Shown: positions 51,224 through 61,086, counted from the first letter of the stretch. The stretch: 64,000 nucleotides of DNA from Geofilum rhodophaeum (GCF_002210225.1 NZ_MWUJ01000001.1:306381-370380), one strand, 5' to 3'. Notes: generated from the letters alone by a model not told the origin. Made by a program: numbers and translations.

Positions 51224-54200
51224 TTAAACGGCTTCCTTGCTGATTTTTTTCTTCATAAAATTAAAGGCAATGGGGGAAGCAATGAAGATGGAGGAGTAAG
51301 TACCTACAAATACACCCACAATCAAAGCAAACACAAAGCCACGAATCACCTCGCTACCGAAAATAAAGATAACCAAGAGTACCACCAGGGTAGTCATAGA
51401 GGTATTGATGGTACGACTGATGGTGGAGTTGATGGCCAGGTTAAACACCTCCAGGGTTTTCCGCTTGGGATACAAAGCGCGGTATTCGCGGATACGGTCG
51501 AACACCACCACGGTGTCGTTGATGGAGTAGCCAATCACCGTAAGAATGGCCGCTATAAAGGCCTGATCAATTTCCATGGCAAAGGGCATGAAGCTGTAGA
51601 GCAGGGAGAAAATACCCAGCACCACCAAAACGTCGTGGGCCACAGCAGCTATGGCACCCAGGCCCAACTGCCACTGACGGAAACGGAGCAAAATATACAG
51701 GAAGATGACCACCAGTGAAAAGAAAATGGCGTATCCTGCACGATTTCTAATATCGGTAGCTACAGTAGGTCCTACCTTCTGCGAACTCATCAGGTGATCG
51801 GTATTGAACTCATCTACAGTAGTTCCTGCAGGAAGAAAAGGTTCAATACCAGAAAACAGCGCGTCCTGCACCTGAGCATCGGCGCCATCCTCGGTATTGT
51901 CGACCAAAAAGTTGGTGGCAATCCGAATCTGATTCGCTGTGCCGAAAGTTTTTACCTCCGTATTGGCGCCTTCAAAAGCATCGGACATGGAAGCAAAGAC
52001 TTCACTTGCATCTACCGCTTCGTCAAAACGTACCACATAGGTACGACCTCCGGTAAAATCGATGCCCTGCTTGAGACCACGTGTAGCCAGGGAGCCTACA
52101 GAAAGAACAATAAAGGCCAAAGAAATCGCAAAGAACACTTTCCTTTTCTCCAGGAAGGCAATCTTTAAGTTGGCAAACAAATTCTCGGTCCACTTAGAGG
52201 AGAAGGTGATGTCCATTTTTGAATTCAGCAACCACTCATACACCAAACGAGTAATGAAGATGGCGGAGAAGAAAGACGTGGCAATACCAATCATCAGGGT
52301 TGTTGCAAAACCTTTGATGGGGCCGGTTCCAAAAAGGAAAAGAATCAAACCGGTCAGGAAGGTGGTCACGTTGGCATCGATGATGGCAGAAAAAGCATTC
52401 TTGTAGCCATCGCTGACAGCCAGACGAAGGCCCTTACCCGAACGCAGCTCCTCCCGGATGCGCTCATAAATAAGCACGTTGGCATCTACCGACATACCGA
52501 TGGTCAACACAATACCAGCAATACCAGGAAGCGTAAGCACGGCGTTAAAGGCCGCCAGCACACCCATGATGAAAAACATATTGGCGATCAGCGCGAAGTC
52601 GGCTACCAAACCAGCTTTAAATCCATAATAAAGGATCATGTAAAGCAAGACCACTACAAAGGCCCAGATAAAGGAACTCAAACCGGAATCCACCGCTTCC
52701 TGACCCAAAGAGGGACCCACCACGGTATCTTCAATGATTCGGGCAGGGGCCGGAAGTTTACCAGAATTCAGAATGGTGGCAAGATCCTTCGCTTCCTCGG
52801 GCGAGAAATTACCGGTAATGGAACTTTGTCCTCCCCGAATTTCATTTTGTACGGTTGGGAAACTGTACACATAGCCATCCAATACTACAGCGATGGACTT
52901 ACCCACGTTGGCCTTGGTCAAACGGGCCCAGGTTTTAGCGCCCTCGCTGTTCATCGACATTTCAATTTCAAAGGATCCGGTGGGACTCACACGCTCACTG
53001 GCACTTGAAATGGCATCTCCCTCCAGGGGGGCACGACCATCGTGACTGGTTGAACGGATGGCGATGAGCTGATAATAACTCTCGCGGGTATCAGTCAGTC
53101 CATACATTTCCTTTTCTCTATCGGTCATCGGCTTGGCCGTCCACATCAGACGCAAGTCGCGGGGCAGGGTACTGCGCACCTGTTCATTTTGCAACCAGGT
53201 GTCGATCTGTGCCATATTACGTCCGGCAGCAATCCCTACCAGGGGACCTGCACCCTGTCCGCTGGGCTGCAGCAAAGTAAACAAAGAACGAACTTCGGCC
53301 TCTTCGACCTGAGCACTGTCTCCTTCCAGCTCACCCAGTAAATCATCTATATCTTCAGCAGCTGTAACTTCCTCCGATTCAGCCTCCTGAGCCTCGGCAG
53401 CAACAGCACTTCCTCCTTCTTCCATACGAGCCACTACACGATCGGCCTGAACCAAATAGTTGAACACGTCTTCAACATCGTAAGTCTCCCAAAACTCCAG
53501 ACTGGCAGAACCTCTCAAGAGGTTACGTACGCGATCCGGTTCGGTAACACCGGGCAACTCAATCAAAACCTGACCGTCTTTCTGCAGGCGCTGTACGTTG
53601 GGCTGAACCACACCAAAGCGGTCGATACGGGTCCGAATGATGTTGAAGGCATTGTTGATGGCCGAAAGAGATTCCTCTCGCAACACCGACAAAACCTCCT
53701 CATTGTTCATATCGTAACTGACCTTTTCACGCAGTTCGGCGGTAGTAAAAATGGCAGCCAAACTGCCATTGGGGGCAACCTCAGCAAATGCATCTCCAAA
53801 AAGCGAAACAAAATCACGGGTAGAAGTCTTCTCCCGCTCTTCAGCCAATTCAATTGCTGCCAGGAATGAAGCATCCTGGTTGTAATTGGAAAGAGCCTGC
53901 AAAATATCGGAAACCTTTACCTCGAGGATCAGGTTCATACCTCCTTTCAAGTCCAGACCAAAATTGATCTCCCGGTTCTTACAATCCATATAGGTGTACT
54001 TACGTAAACCAAAGAAATTGTAGACCGGTTCATAGGCCATAGAATCCAGGTAATGTACTTCGAAAGCACGCAGTTGTTCGGGACTTGCTTCGGTCCCGGC
54101 CCGCATTTGCGCATATTCAGCTGCACGATTTTCTACCTTTCGGGTCTGAAAGGTGAAAACCAGCTGGTACAAACTCACTAATGCCAAGAGAATGGCAAAT

Positions 54201-54226
54201 AGTCTGATCGCTCCTTTGTTTTGCAT
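51224..54226 (-). CDS. secDF: Protein translocase subunit SecDF (fused)
   Basis: This 1000-residue protein joins SecD and SecF. It has an N-terminal helix, a long periplasmic P1 region including LDLKGGMNLILEVKV (near residue 115), six SecD helices with GMSVDANVLIYERIREEL, then the SecF half with GIDFTGGRTYVVRF and GYSINDTVVVFDRIREY. The D-D-R functional motifs of both halves are present. It uses the proton gradient to pull proteins out of the SecYEG channel. The fused form is usual in Bacteroidota. It is monocistronic. Confidence 0.97.
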   Translation of the reverse strand: MQNKGAIRLFAILLALVSLYQLVFTFQTRKVENRAAEYAQMRAGTEASPEQLRAFEVHYLDSMAYEPVYNFFGLRKYTYMDCKNREINFGLDLKGGMNLILEVKVSDILQALSNYNQDASFLAAIELAEEREKTSTRDFVSLFGDAFAEVAPNGSLAAIFTTAELREKVSYDMNNEEVLSVLREESLSAINNAFNIIRTRIDRFGVVQPNVQRLQKDGQVLIELPGVTEPDRVRNLLRGSASLEFWETYDVEDVFNYLVQADRVVARMEEGGSAVAAEAQEAESEEVTAAEDIDDLLGELEGDSAQVEEAEVRSLFTLLQPSGQGAGPLVGIAAGRNMAQIDTWLQNEQVRSTLPRDLRLMWTAKPMTDREKEMYGLTDTRESYYQLIAIRSTSHDGRAPLEGDAISSASERVSPTGSFEIEMSMNSEGAKTWARLTKANVGKSIAVVLDGYVYSFPTVQNEIRGGQSSITGNFSPEEAKDLATILNSGKLPAPARIIEDTVVGPSLGQEAVDSGLSSFIWAFVVVLLYMILYYGFKAGLVADFALIANMFFIMGVLAAFNAVLTLPGIAGIVLTIGMSVDANVLIYERIREELRSGKGLRLAVSDGYKNAFSAIIDANVTTFLTGLILFLFGTGPIKGFATTLMIGIATSFFSAIFITRLVYEWLLNSKMDITFSSKWTENLFANLKIAFLEKRKVFFAISLAFIVLSVGSLATRGLKQGIDFTGGRTYVVRFDEAVDASEVFASMSDAFEGANTEVKTFGTANQIRIATNFLVDNTEDGADAQVQDALFSGIEPFLPAGTTVDEFNTDHLMSSQKVGPTVATDIRNRAGYAIFFSLVVIFLYILLRFRQWQLGLGAIAAVAHDVLVVLGIFSLLYSFMPFAMEIDQAFIAAILTVIGYSINDTVVVFDRIREYRALYPKRKTLEVFNLAINSTISRTINTSMTTLVVLLVIFIFGSEVIRGFVFALIVGVFVGTYSSIFIASPIAFNFMKKKISKEAV

Positions 54227-54281
54227 TTGATTAATCTTTTTATCTATTCAAAATCTTTTTTCAGTGCTTTTTACAAACGCG

Positions 54282-54289
54282 CAAATATA
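54282..54289 (-). promoter_or_regulatory. Putative -7 element of secDF
   Basis: TATATTTG on the minus strand lies 56 bases before the secDF start, in an AT-rich stretch. No -33 TTTG at normal distance was found. Confidence 0.5.
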
Positions 54290-54321
54290 TCATTTTTTTT
54301 CTAAAACCTAGCGGACAAGCG

Positions 54322-56754
54322 CTAAGAATCCACGACCTTGCGAATTTCTCTGCCCCCTGTAATCCAGGCCACAACAAAGGCCAGTACAAGCATCAGAAAA
54401 ATGGGAAAAACATAGGCGTAATAAGGTAAGGTAAAGATTCTGGAAAAACCAGCCAACCAAAACTGGAGCACAAAAGCTGCTGCAGGAAGACCTACAGCCA
54501 TGCCACCACCCAAAAACCACCAATAGTCCCGCAAACTGTAAGCAAGCAAGTCCTTAAATCCGGCAGAAAGCACCTTGCGAATAAACAACTGCTTTTGATG
54601 GTATTGCAACAGAAAGGCACTCATCCCAATAAGTCCAAAAAGCAGCAATACCAGCGCCAATAACGCAAACACAACAGCAATACGGGCAAAGCGCTGTTCT
54701 TCGCTGTAAAAACCCGCCTTTACTTCCTCCAGGCTGCTGTAATGCATAGCACGTCCGGGGGCCAGCTCCCGCCACACTTCCTGCACTACAGCATCCCCCT
54801 CGGGGGAATTGTTCAGGCGAATGACCAGGTGTTCCGACCGGGCAGCTTCCCGATCAAGGACAAAAACCATGGGGCGTGGCTCCTCCTTAATGCCTGCAAA
54901 GGAAATATCGGCCACCACGCCAACTATTTTAAAACGATAATCCCGTGCCGAACTGCGCCCGCCAATCATCTCCAAAAATTGCTGTTGATCACCCGATTGC
55001 CCCAGCAGACGCAGCGCAGAGGCAGAAACGACAACCTCGGCTGTTTCCGAAGAATCCCGGCTTAGCCTCGACCACCTTCCTGCAACCAGCTCAGCGCCCA
55101 GCGCCTCAAAAAAACCTTCGTCCACATAGTTCAAGGCCAAGAGTAAAACACGTGCACTGTCTCCTTCCCATCTGAACGACACCACAGTCGGATCGTCGCC
55201 CGGTACAAACTCGGCCAGGCCCACCTTAGCGACTTCAGACCGCTGAAGCAAGCCTTCTTTTAAATCAAGCAAGCCTTGCGCATCGGTGCCTCCCCATTCT
55301 ACAACCAAAGCATGGTCCTCCTGAAAACCGTGGAAGGTGCCCTGCAAATGATGCAATTGCCAGGCCATACCCAGGGTAAGGACCAGCAGGACTAAAGCAA
55401 GGGAGGTTTGAAAAGAAATGAGCAATCCCCGTAAAACCAAACCCAGTCGGCTCACCCGCATGCTGCCAGTAAGGGCCGACCAGGGTTTAAGTCCACTAAA
55501 AAACAAGGCCGGATAACTGCCCGACAAAACGCCTAAAGACATGGTCAACACCAAAATCCAAATGGTATCGGGCTCTCGTATAAAACCCGACACACTCATC
55601 CTTATTTGAAACATGGCATTGAAGACCGGCAACAACCACTCTACCAACACAAGGGCCAGAAAAAGGGCCAAAAACGAAAAGGCCACCGCTTCGGTCAGAA
55701 ATTGCAGAATCAGCATCCGCCGTCCGGCACCAAAATACTTTCGCACCGCCACCTCCTTGTAACGTCGCGCTGCCTTGGCGGTGGTCAAATTCATAAAATT
55801 AACTGCGGTCACCAATAATATAAAAATGGCAATGGCCGTGAAAATGTATAAATAAAGCGCACTGGCTCTGTCCTTGGGCTCGTTGTCGAGCTGGGAGTGC
55901 AAGTGGACAGCACTCACCGGCTGTAAACCAAAATCAATGGCAATGCGCCCCTCCTCCTCTCCCCGGCCACTAAAGGATGCAGCAACCTGCTCTTCCACTT
56001 CGTGAGAGGTCCGCTCAGCCACGGCTCTTCCCAGCTTTGCAACATCGGCACGGGCATTAACTTTTACGTAGGTGTAAGAATTCAAATGCAGCCAGTTGTC
56101 GATCATACCCGCCCTTTCGTCGCCCGGATGCTTACGCAAACGGGCTTCCACTTCGGGCCAGGAAGCCAAAAAGTCGAACGAAAAATGACTGTTGGCCGGA
56201 ATGTCCTCAACCACAGCGCTCACCCTAAAAACACTGCTGTCTTCAACCGTAAGCAAGGCTCCTTTGACCTTTTCCTCACCAAACAGCCGAAGCGCAGTAG
56301 TACGCGTCAAAACCACTGCCGCACTGTCCCGCAAGGCAGAATGGGGGTCCCCCTCTAAAAAAGTCAGATCAAAAATCTCAAAAAACTCGGGATCCGCATA
56401 AAAAAAGCCCGACTCCAGGGAGCGATTAAAGGATCCCGCCACCAGCTTTCGGGCACCAGGAACCAGTCGTGCCGCAGCCTCTACCCCTTCGCTGCCGGCT
56501 GCCACTGAAGCCAGTGGCTGAGGGGTTACCGCACTCCTGATGGCTTCGCCACTGATTTCCCCATAACTGTAAAGACGATAAATCTGTTCGGTATCGGACC
56601 AGTGCCGGTCATAATTCGACTCATAATACACATAAATGAGCACCAGCAGACTCATGGCAATACCAATCGACAAACCAAACAGGGTCAACAAGGAGAAACC
56701 ACTGTGAAGCAGAATGTTTCTGAAAAAAGTCTTTATGAAATTAAGTATGCGCAT
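54322..56754 (-). CDS. FtsX/MacB-like ABC transporter permease
   Basis: This 810-residue membrane protein has the two-half MacB_PCD-FtsX layout common in Bacteroidota: helix at about 20-42, a periplasmic domain, helices near 285-305, 345-365 and 385-405, a second anchor near 430-450, another periplasmic domain and three C-terminal helices (about 680-800). Such permeases respond to antimicrobial compounds or cell-envelope stress, or move lipoproteins. It overlaps the ATPase gene by 14 bases. A divergent NtrC-type regulator and kinase lie next to the pair, suggesting control by that two-component system. Confidence 0.9.
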   Translation of the reverse strand: MRILNFIKTFFRNILLHSGFSLLTLFGLSIGIAMSLLVLIYVYYESNYDRHWSDTEQIYRLYSYGEISGEAIRSAVTPQPLASVAAGSEGVEAAARLVPGARKLVAGSFNRSLESGFFYADPEFFEIFDLTFLEGDPHSALRDSAAVVLTRTTALRLFGEEKVKGALLTVEDSSVFRVSAVVEDIPANSHFSFDFLASWPEVEARLRKHPGDERAGMIDNWLHLNSYTYVKVNARADVAKLGRAVAERTSHEVEEQVAASFSGRGEEEGRIAIDFGLQPVSAVHLHSQLDNEPKDRASALYLYIFTAIAIFILLVTAVNFMNLTTAKAARRYKEVAVRKYFGAGRRMLILQFLTEAVAFSFLALFLALVLVEWLLPVFNAMFQIRMSVSGFIREPDTIWILVLTMSLGVLSGSYPALFFSGLKPWSALTGSMRVSRLGLVLRGLLISFQTSLALVLLVLTLGMAWQLHHLQGTFHGFQEDHALVVEWGGTDAQGLLDLKEGLLQRSEVAKVGLAEFVPGDDPTVVSFRWEGDSARVLLLALNYVDEGFFEALGAELVAGRWSRLSRDSSETAEVVVSASALRLLGQSGDQQQFLEMIGGRSSARDYRFKIVGVVADISFAGIKEEPRPMVFVLDREAARSEHLVIRLNNSPEGDAVVQEVWRELAPGRAMHYSSLEEVKAGFYSEEQRFARIAVVFALLALVLLLFGLIGMSAFLLQYHQKQLFIRKVLSAGFKDLLAYSLRDYWWFLGGGMAVGLPAAAFVLQFWLAGFSRIFTLPYYAYVFPIFLMLVLAFVVAWITGGREIRKVVDS

Positions 56755-57418
56755 GGTCGGTGACTACATGTCCGTCAAAGAGTTGAATGATGCGGCGTGC
56801 CTTTTGCGCCTCCTGCATTGAATTGGTGAACAAGACCAGGGTGGTTCCGGCTTCATTAATGGCCGAGAGCGCCTCCATTACGGCAGAACCTCCGGCTGAA
56901 TTAAGATTACCGGTTGGTTCATCCGCCAATAAGAGCTTGGGCTGAAAAACGGTGGCCCGCGCAAGCGCAGTCATCTGTTGTTGCAAACCACTCAACTGGC
57001 GGGGAAAGCGCCTGCTTATATGCCCCAGTCCGAAACGACCCAGCGCTTCCTCCAGGCGCTCGCGCCTTTCGGCACGTTTCATCTTCAAATATAAGAGTGG
57101 CAGCTCTACGTTTTCGGCCACACTGAGCTCGTCCACCAGATTGAACTGACGAAACACATAAGCAATGTGCCCCCGACGCAGCGCCAGGCGCTCCGACTCT
57201 CCCAGTCCGCCTACGTCCCTTCCCCTAAAAACAACGCTGCCCGCATCGGGTGCTTCCAACAAACCCAGGATGTTGAACAGGGTAGACTTGCCGCTTCCCG
57301 AGGGCCCGGCAACGGCAACAAACTCGCCATCGCCCACATCAATATTAACATTGATAAGCACGGGGGTAGCCACCTCCTGACCCCGGTAGCCCTTCACCAA
57401 ATCTCTGGTATGAATCAT
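56741..57418 (-). CDS. ABC transporter ATP-binding protein with degenerate catalytic motifs
   Basis: This 225-residue ATPase starts at 57418 (MIHTRDLVKGYRGQEV). Walker A GPSGSGKST (38-46) and Walker B LLLADEPTG are intact. The signature reads LSGLQ (142-146) where LSGGQ is expected, the D-loop is NLNS where NLDS is usual, and the switch region reads LFTNSM with Asn199 in place of the switch His. Three of the sites that build the composite ATPase site are thus altered in one chain. It overlaps the permease start by 14 bases. Either hydrolysis is slow, or the pair acts in sensing. It is otherwise a normal MacB/LolD-type subunit. Confidence 0.88.
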   Translation of the reverse strand: MIHTRDLVKGYRGQEVATPVLINVNIDVGDGEFVAVAGPSGSGKSTLFNILGLLEAPDAGSVVFRGRDVGGLGESERLALRRGHIAYVFRQFNLVDELSVAENVELPLLYLKMKRAERRERLEEALGRFGLGHISRRFPRQLSGLQQQMTALARATVFQPKLLLADEPTGNLNSAGGSAVMEALSAINEAGTTLVLFTNSMQEAQKARRIIQLFDGHVVTDHAHT

Positions 57419-57447
57419 ATACAGTTGTTCTAAAACGTACACCCACC

Positions 57448-57461
57448 GTCCGATATCGGAC
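57448..57461. promoter_or_regulatory. 14-bp perfect palindrome upstream of the ABC genes
   Basis: GTCCGATATCGGAC is a perfect palindrome 30 bases upstream of the ATPase start. On the minus strand it precedes a weak -7 match TACGTTTT (57432-57439), so it would lie in the promoter spacer. An operator role is an inference. Confidence 0.4.
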
Positions 57462-57468
57462 AGCAATT

Positions 57469-57527
57469 TCTTGCTTACAACGACTTGCGGGTTCACACAA
57501 ACACCACACAAAAATCTGTAAGCAAGA
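57469..57527. promoter_or_regulatory. Pair of 11-bp inverted repeats in the divergent control region
   Basis: TCTTGCTTACA (57469-57479) and its exact complement TGTAAGCAAGA (57517-57527) lie between the ABC genes and the response regulator gene, 37 bases apart. Two copies of a non-trivial 11-mer in opposite orientation suggest binding sites of a dimeric regulator, most likely the adjacent NtrC-type protein. Confidence 0.5.
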
Positions 57528-57626
57528 CAACTAACTCACCCCTACAGGAAAATCCTCCGGCATCCTCTGCTTTTGGTCTGTTTTCTGCATTTGGAATGAC
57601 AGAAATCATGCCAGCCCGCAAAGCTT

Positions 57627-57655
57627 TTTGAATGTACAATTATTTTGTAGATTTG
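57627..57655 (+). promoter_or_regulatory. Promoter of the response regulator/kinase operon
   Basis: TTTG (57627-57630), a 17-base spacer and TAGATTTG (57648-57655) match the consensus exactly. The start codon is 28 bases downstream at 57683. Confidence 0.68.
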
Positions 57656-57682
57656 GGCATTGGCACCCCTAGAAACTTAAAC

Positions 57683-59059
57683 ATGGCTGAAAAAAACGGA
57701 CGCATACTCGCAGTCGACGACAACGCAGACATCCTGTTTGCACTGAAAATGCTGTTAAAGCCGCATTTTGAAGTCATCCGCACCGAAACCAACCCCGAAA
57801 ACATTCCGCGACACATGGCCGAGGAGAGCTTCGATGTAATTCTGCTCGACATGAATTTCAACAAGGACGCCATCAGCGGCAAGGAAGGTTTCTTCTGGCT
57901 CGAAAAAATTCTCGAAAACGACCCCGAAGCCGTGGTGCTCTTCATCACCGCCTACGGCGATGTTGAAAAATCGGTGCGGGCCATCAAAGCCGGGGCTACC
58001 GACTTCATCATCAAACCCTGGCAAAATGAAAAGCTGCTGGCTACCATCTGGTCGGCCATGAAGCTGAAAAGCTCCCGCAGGGAAGTCAGCCACCTGCGCG
58101 CCCGCCAAAAAGAGATTAATACGCTGATGGATCAGCCCTTTGCCGACTTCATCGGCGTGAGCCCCGGGATGCAACAGGTATTCAAAACCATACGTAAAGT
58201 CGCCGGCACCGATGCCAACGTACTCATTTTAGGGGAAAACGGAACAGGAAAAGAGCTGGTGGCACGCGCCCTTCACAGGCACTCGCTGCGCAAAGAGGAA
58301 AGTTTCATCAGCGTGGATCTGGGGGCCCTGAGCGAGTCGCTGTTTGAGAGCGAGCTCTTTGGACACACCAAGGGAGCGTTTACCGATGCCAAAGCCGACC
58401 GCCCGGGGCGTTTTGAACTGGCCCAGGGAGGCAGCATTTTTTTAGATGAAATAGGAAATCTTTCCTTGCCGCTGCAGGCCAAGCTGCTGACCGTACTCGA
58501 ACGACGCGAAGTAATACGGGTGGGCGCCAACAAACCCACACCTATTGATATTCGATTAATCAGTGCCACCAATATGGGCATCAAACAATTGGCCGCTGAA
58601 GGCGGCTTCCGGCAAGACCTGCTTTACCGCATCAACACGGTAGAAATAGATCTTCCGCCCTTGCGTGAGCGCCCCGAAGACATCCCCCTCCTGGCCGATC
58701 ACTTTTTGCAGCTTTACGGACAAAAATACAAGCGCCGGGTCGACCGACTGGGTGCCGGCGTCATCAAAAAGCTGCGTGATTATCCCTGGCCGGGCAACGT
58801 GCGCGAATTTCAACACGTAATTGAACGTACCCTCATCATGAGTGAGGGAGACACCTTAAGTGAAGCCGATTTTCAACTGAGCAGCCACAACAGCACGCAA
58901 GAAGAGTTCGGACTGGACACCTACAACCTCGACGAAGTAGAAAAAAGAATTATAGAGAAAGTACTCCGCAACAACGCCGGAAATGTGTCCAAGGCAGCCG
59001 CTGACCTGGGGCTCACCCGAACATCCCTCTACCGAAGACTTGAAAAACATGGGCTTTAA
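57683..59059 (+). CDS. NtrC-family sigma-54-dependent response regulator
   Basis: This 458-residue protein starts at 57683 (MAEKNGRILAVDDNAD). A receiver domain (residues 5-125) carries the acidic pair Asp12-Asp13, phospho-acceptor Asp56 and Lys111. A AAA+ domain follows with Walker A GENGTGKE (184-191) and the sigma-54 contact loop GAFTDA (231-236, a known variant of GAFTGA). The C-terminus is a Fis-type helix-turn-helix, NVSKAAADLGLTRTSLYRRL. It activates sigma-54 promoters when phosphorylated. It overlaps the kinase gene by 11 bases. The adjacent ABC genes are likely targets. Confidence 0.95.
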   Translation: MAEKNGRILAVDDNADILFALKMLLKPHFEVIRTETNPENIPRHMAEESFDVILLDMNFNKDAISGKEGFFWLEKILENDPEAVVLFITAYGDVEKSVRAIKAGATDFIIKPWQNEKLLATIWSAMKLKSSRREVSHLRARQKEINTLMDQPFADFIGVSPGMQQVFKTIRKVAGTDANVLILGENGTGKELVARALHRHSLRKEESFISVDLGALSESLFESELFGHTKGAFTDAKADRPGRFELAQGGSIFLDEIGNLSLPLQAKLLTVLERREVIRVGANKPTPIDIRLISATNMGIKQLAAEGGFRQDLLYRINTVEIDLPPLRERPEDIPLLADHFLQLYGQKYKRRVDRLGAGVIKKLRDYPWPGNVREFQHVIERTLIMSEGDTLSEADFQLSSHNSTQEEFGLDTYNLDEVEKRIIEKVLRNNAGNVSKAAADLGLTRTSLYRRLEKHGL

Positions 59060-60410
59060 CCGTTTTCGTCTGCAACTGCTGCTGCGCATCCTTGTGCTGA
59101 GTCTCACGCTGGGACTGTTTATGTTTCTGGCGGTGAAAACGGCTTTAACTTTTACGCTCCTGCTGGTGGCCATCTTAGCCCTTCTGCAGGTGGTTTTGCT
59201 CTTTCGACAAATCGACCAGACCAACCTTTTACTGAACAGCTTTTTACAATCCATTCGCTATGCCGACTTTTCGAGGACCTTTCAGATTGAAAGCAACGAC
59301 TCGTCGCTGAATCAACTGAAAATCACACTTAATGAGGTAATTGATGACTTTAAAAAAGTGCGGGCTGAGAAAGAAGAGAGCTACCATTACCTGCAAACCG
59401 TTATTCAACACATCGGCATTGCGCTGATTGCCTATCGGAGCGATGGCCATATTGAAATGACCAACAACGCCACCAAGCGCCTTTTTCAGCTGCGCAACCT
59501 CAACAACATTAAACAACTCGAAAGTATAAGCAGTGACTTGGTGCAAAAACTCCTGACCATACGTCACGGAGAAAATGCCCTGGTACAAATCCGCGAAAAG
59601 GACGATTTGCTGCAACTGTCTATTTACGGAACCGAGTTCAAGATTCACAACCGCAACATCATGCTGATTTCCATCAAGAATATTCAGCATGAACTCGACG
59701 AAAAGGAGATGGAGTCGTGGCAAAAACTCATTCGTGTACTCACTCACGAAATCATGAATTCCATCACCCCCATTTCCTCGCTGAGCTCCACCGTTCGCCA
59801 TCTGATCCAGGATTTGATCGACCGAACAGAAATTAAACAACTGCCGAAAGAAGAGAAGGAGGATTTGGAAGAAATAGGCAAGGCGCTGGAGACCATACAC
59901 AAACGCACCGAAGGACTCATTCATTTTGTCGACACCTACCGCAATCTCACCCGGATTCCGCAACCCAACTTCAACATTTTCCCGGTAAAACGGCTGCTTC
60001 AAAACATTTACGAACTGCACCGCAACGAAATGGATGCGGCCAACATCACTTGCACCCTCGAGTCAGAACCAGCCTCCTTAGAATTGTCGGCCGACGAGCA
60101 ACTCATCGAACAAGTACTCATCAACCTGATTACAAACAGCATACACGCCCTGAAGGGACGCCCAGATGCCCATATTAAACTGAAATCGGGCCTCAATGCC
60201 CGCGGCCGCATCACCATACAGATCAGCGACAACGGTCCGGGTATCCTGCCGGAAGTCATCGACAAGATTTTCATACCCTTTTTCTCAACCAAGCCACAGG
60301 GTTCCGGCATTGGCCTAAGTCTTTCGCGTCAAATTTTGCGTTTGCACGGAGGAAGCATCAATGCTTTTTCGGAACCGGAGCAGGAGACCCGCTTTGTACT
60401 TACGTTTTAG
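59049..60410 (+). CDS. Membrane-bound sensor histidine kinase
   Basis: This 453-residue protein starts at 59049 (MGFNRFRLQLLLRILV), inside the end of the regulator gene. Two membrane helices (11-30 and 33-52) are almost adjacent, so little faces the periplasm. A HAMP/PAS-like region follows, then HisKA with His233 in LTHEIMNSITPISS, the N-box LINLITNSIHAL, DNGPGILP and GSGIGLSLSRQIL. The short loop suggests that it senses a signal within or at the membrane, or through a partner such as the FtsX-like permease. It is the cognate kinase of the preceding regulator. Confidence 0.94.
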   Translation: MGFNRFRLQLLLRILVLSLTLGLFMFLAVKTALTFTLLLVAILALLQVVLLFRQIDQTNLLLNSFLQSIRYADFSRTFQIESNDSSLNQLKITLNEVIDDFKKVRAEKEESYHYLQTVIQHIGIALIAYRSDGHIEMTNNATKRLFQLRNLNNIKQLESISSDLVQKLLTIRHGENALVQIREKDDLLQLSIYGTEFKIHNRNIMLISIKNIQHELDEKEMESWQKLIRVLTHEIMNSITPISSLSSTVRHLIQDLIDRTEIKQLPKEEKEDLEEIGKALETIHKRTEGLIHFVDTYRNLTRIPQPNFNIFPVKRLLQNIYELHRNEMDAANITCTLESEPASLELSADEQLIEQVLINLITNSIHALKGRPDAHIKLKSGLNARGRITIQISDNGPGILPEVIDKIFIPFFSTKPQGSGIGLSLSRQILRLHGGSINAFSEPEQETRFVLTF

Positions 60411-61054
60411 TCGTTGTGGTTAAGCCGATTAAACATAACGGCCAAATGTGCATATAAAGAAGTATTTTGCACTACAATTCCTTCGGGGACGGCAATGCGG
60501 ACCGGGGTGAAATTCCAAATAGCCTTAATGCCGTTGGCAATCATCATATTGGCCACATCCTGCGCATTGGCCGCAGGCACCGTTAAAATGCCGATGCGAA
60601 TCCCGTGATCGCTCTTCTTTACAAACTCATCTACGTGCGCTATGGATACCCCACCAATAGAGTGCCCGATTACCAGGGGATTCACATCAAAGGCAGAAAC
60701 TATTTTCAGTCCATACTGCACCAGTCCGTGATCGTGCAGCAGGGCAGTGCCCAAACTCCCGGCACCAAATAAAAAAGCCTGGTCCATGACCCTGAAACCA
60801 AGAAAATCTTCCAGGGCATCGATAAGCGGCTCTACCTCATACCCCACCCGTGTTTTTCCGGTGATTCCGGTGTAGGACAAGTCTTTGGTGACCTGCGTGG
60901 GATCCACGCCATTGTCTCGAGCGATCAAGGTAGAGCTTACATACTGACTGCCCTTATGCCGGGCCAGCTTCAGATAAGCCAGATAACACGGCATTCGGCG
61001 CAAAGCCGGTTCCGGCACCAGCGCACTTTTTTTCTTGGTATTGCCTGCCTCCAT
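60407..61054 (-). CDS. rex: Redox-sensing transcriptional repressor Rex
   Basis: This 215-residue protein has an N-terminal winged helix (about residues 15-75, including SSTLIARDNGVDPTQVTKDLSY) and a Rossmann domain with FLFGAGSLGTALLHDHGL for NADH. The C-terminus is the swapped helix of the dimer. Rex represses fermentation and respiration genes and leaves the DNA when NADH is high. It converges with the kinase gene, with a four-base overlap. A promoter motif is 33 bases upstream. Confidence 0.95.
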   Translation of the reverse strand: MEAGNTKKKSALVPEPALRRMPCYLAYLKLARHKGSQYVSSTLIARDNGVDPTQVTKDLSYTGITGKTRVGYEVEPLIDALEDFLGFRVMDQAFLFGAGSLGTALLHDHGLVQYGLKIVSAFDVNPLVIGHSIGGVSIAHVDEFVKKSDHGIRIGILTVPAANAQDVANMMIANGIKAIWNFTPVRIAVPEGIVVQNTSLYAHLAVMFNRLNHND

Positions 61055-61086
61055 AGCGTTTAACTTAAATCCAGTACCTTAATCTA

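Noticed and set aside
57596-57613. Possible sigma-54 promoter on the minus strand (TGGCATG with CTG at -12)
   Set aside because: The -12 element reads GT where GC is required, and the supposed start would be about 165 bases upstream of the ATPase gene and upstream of the inverted repeats.
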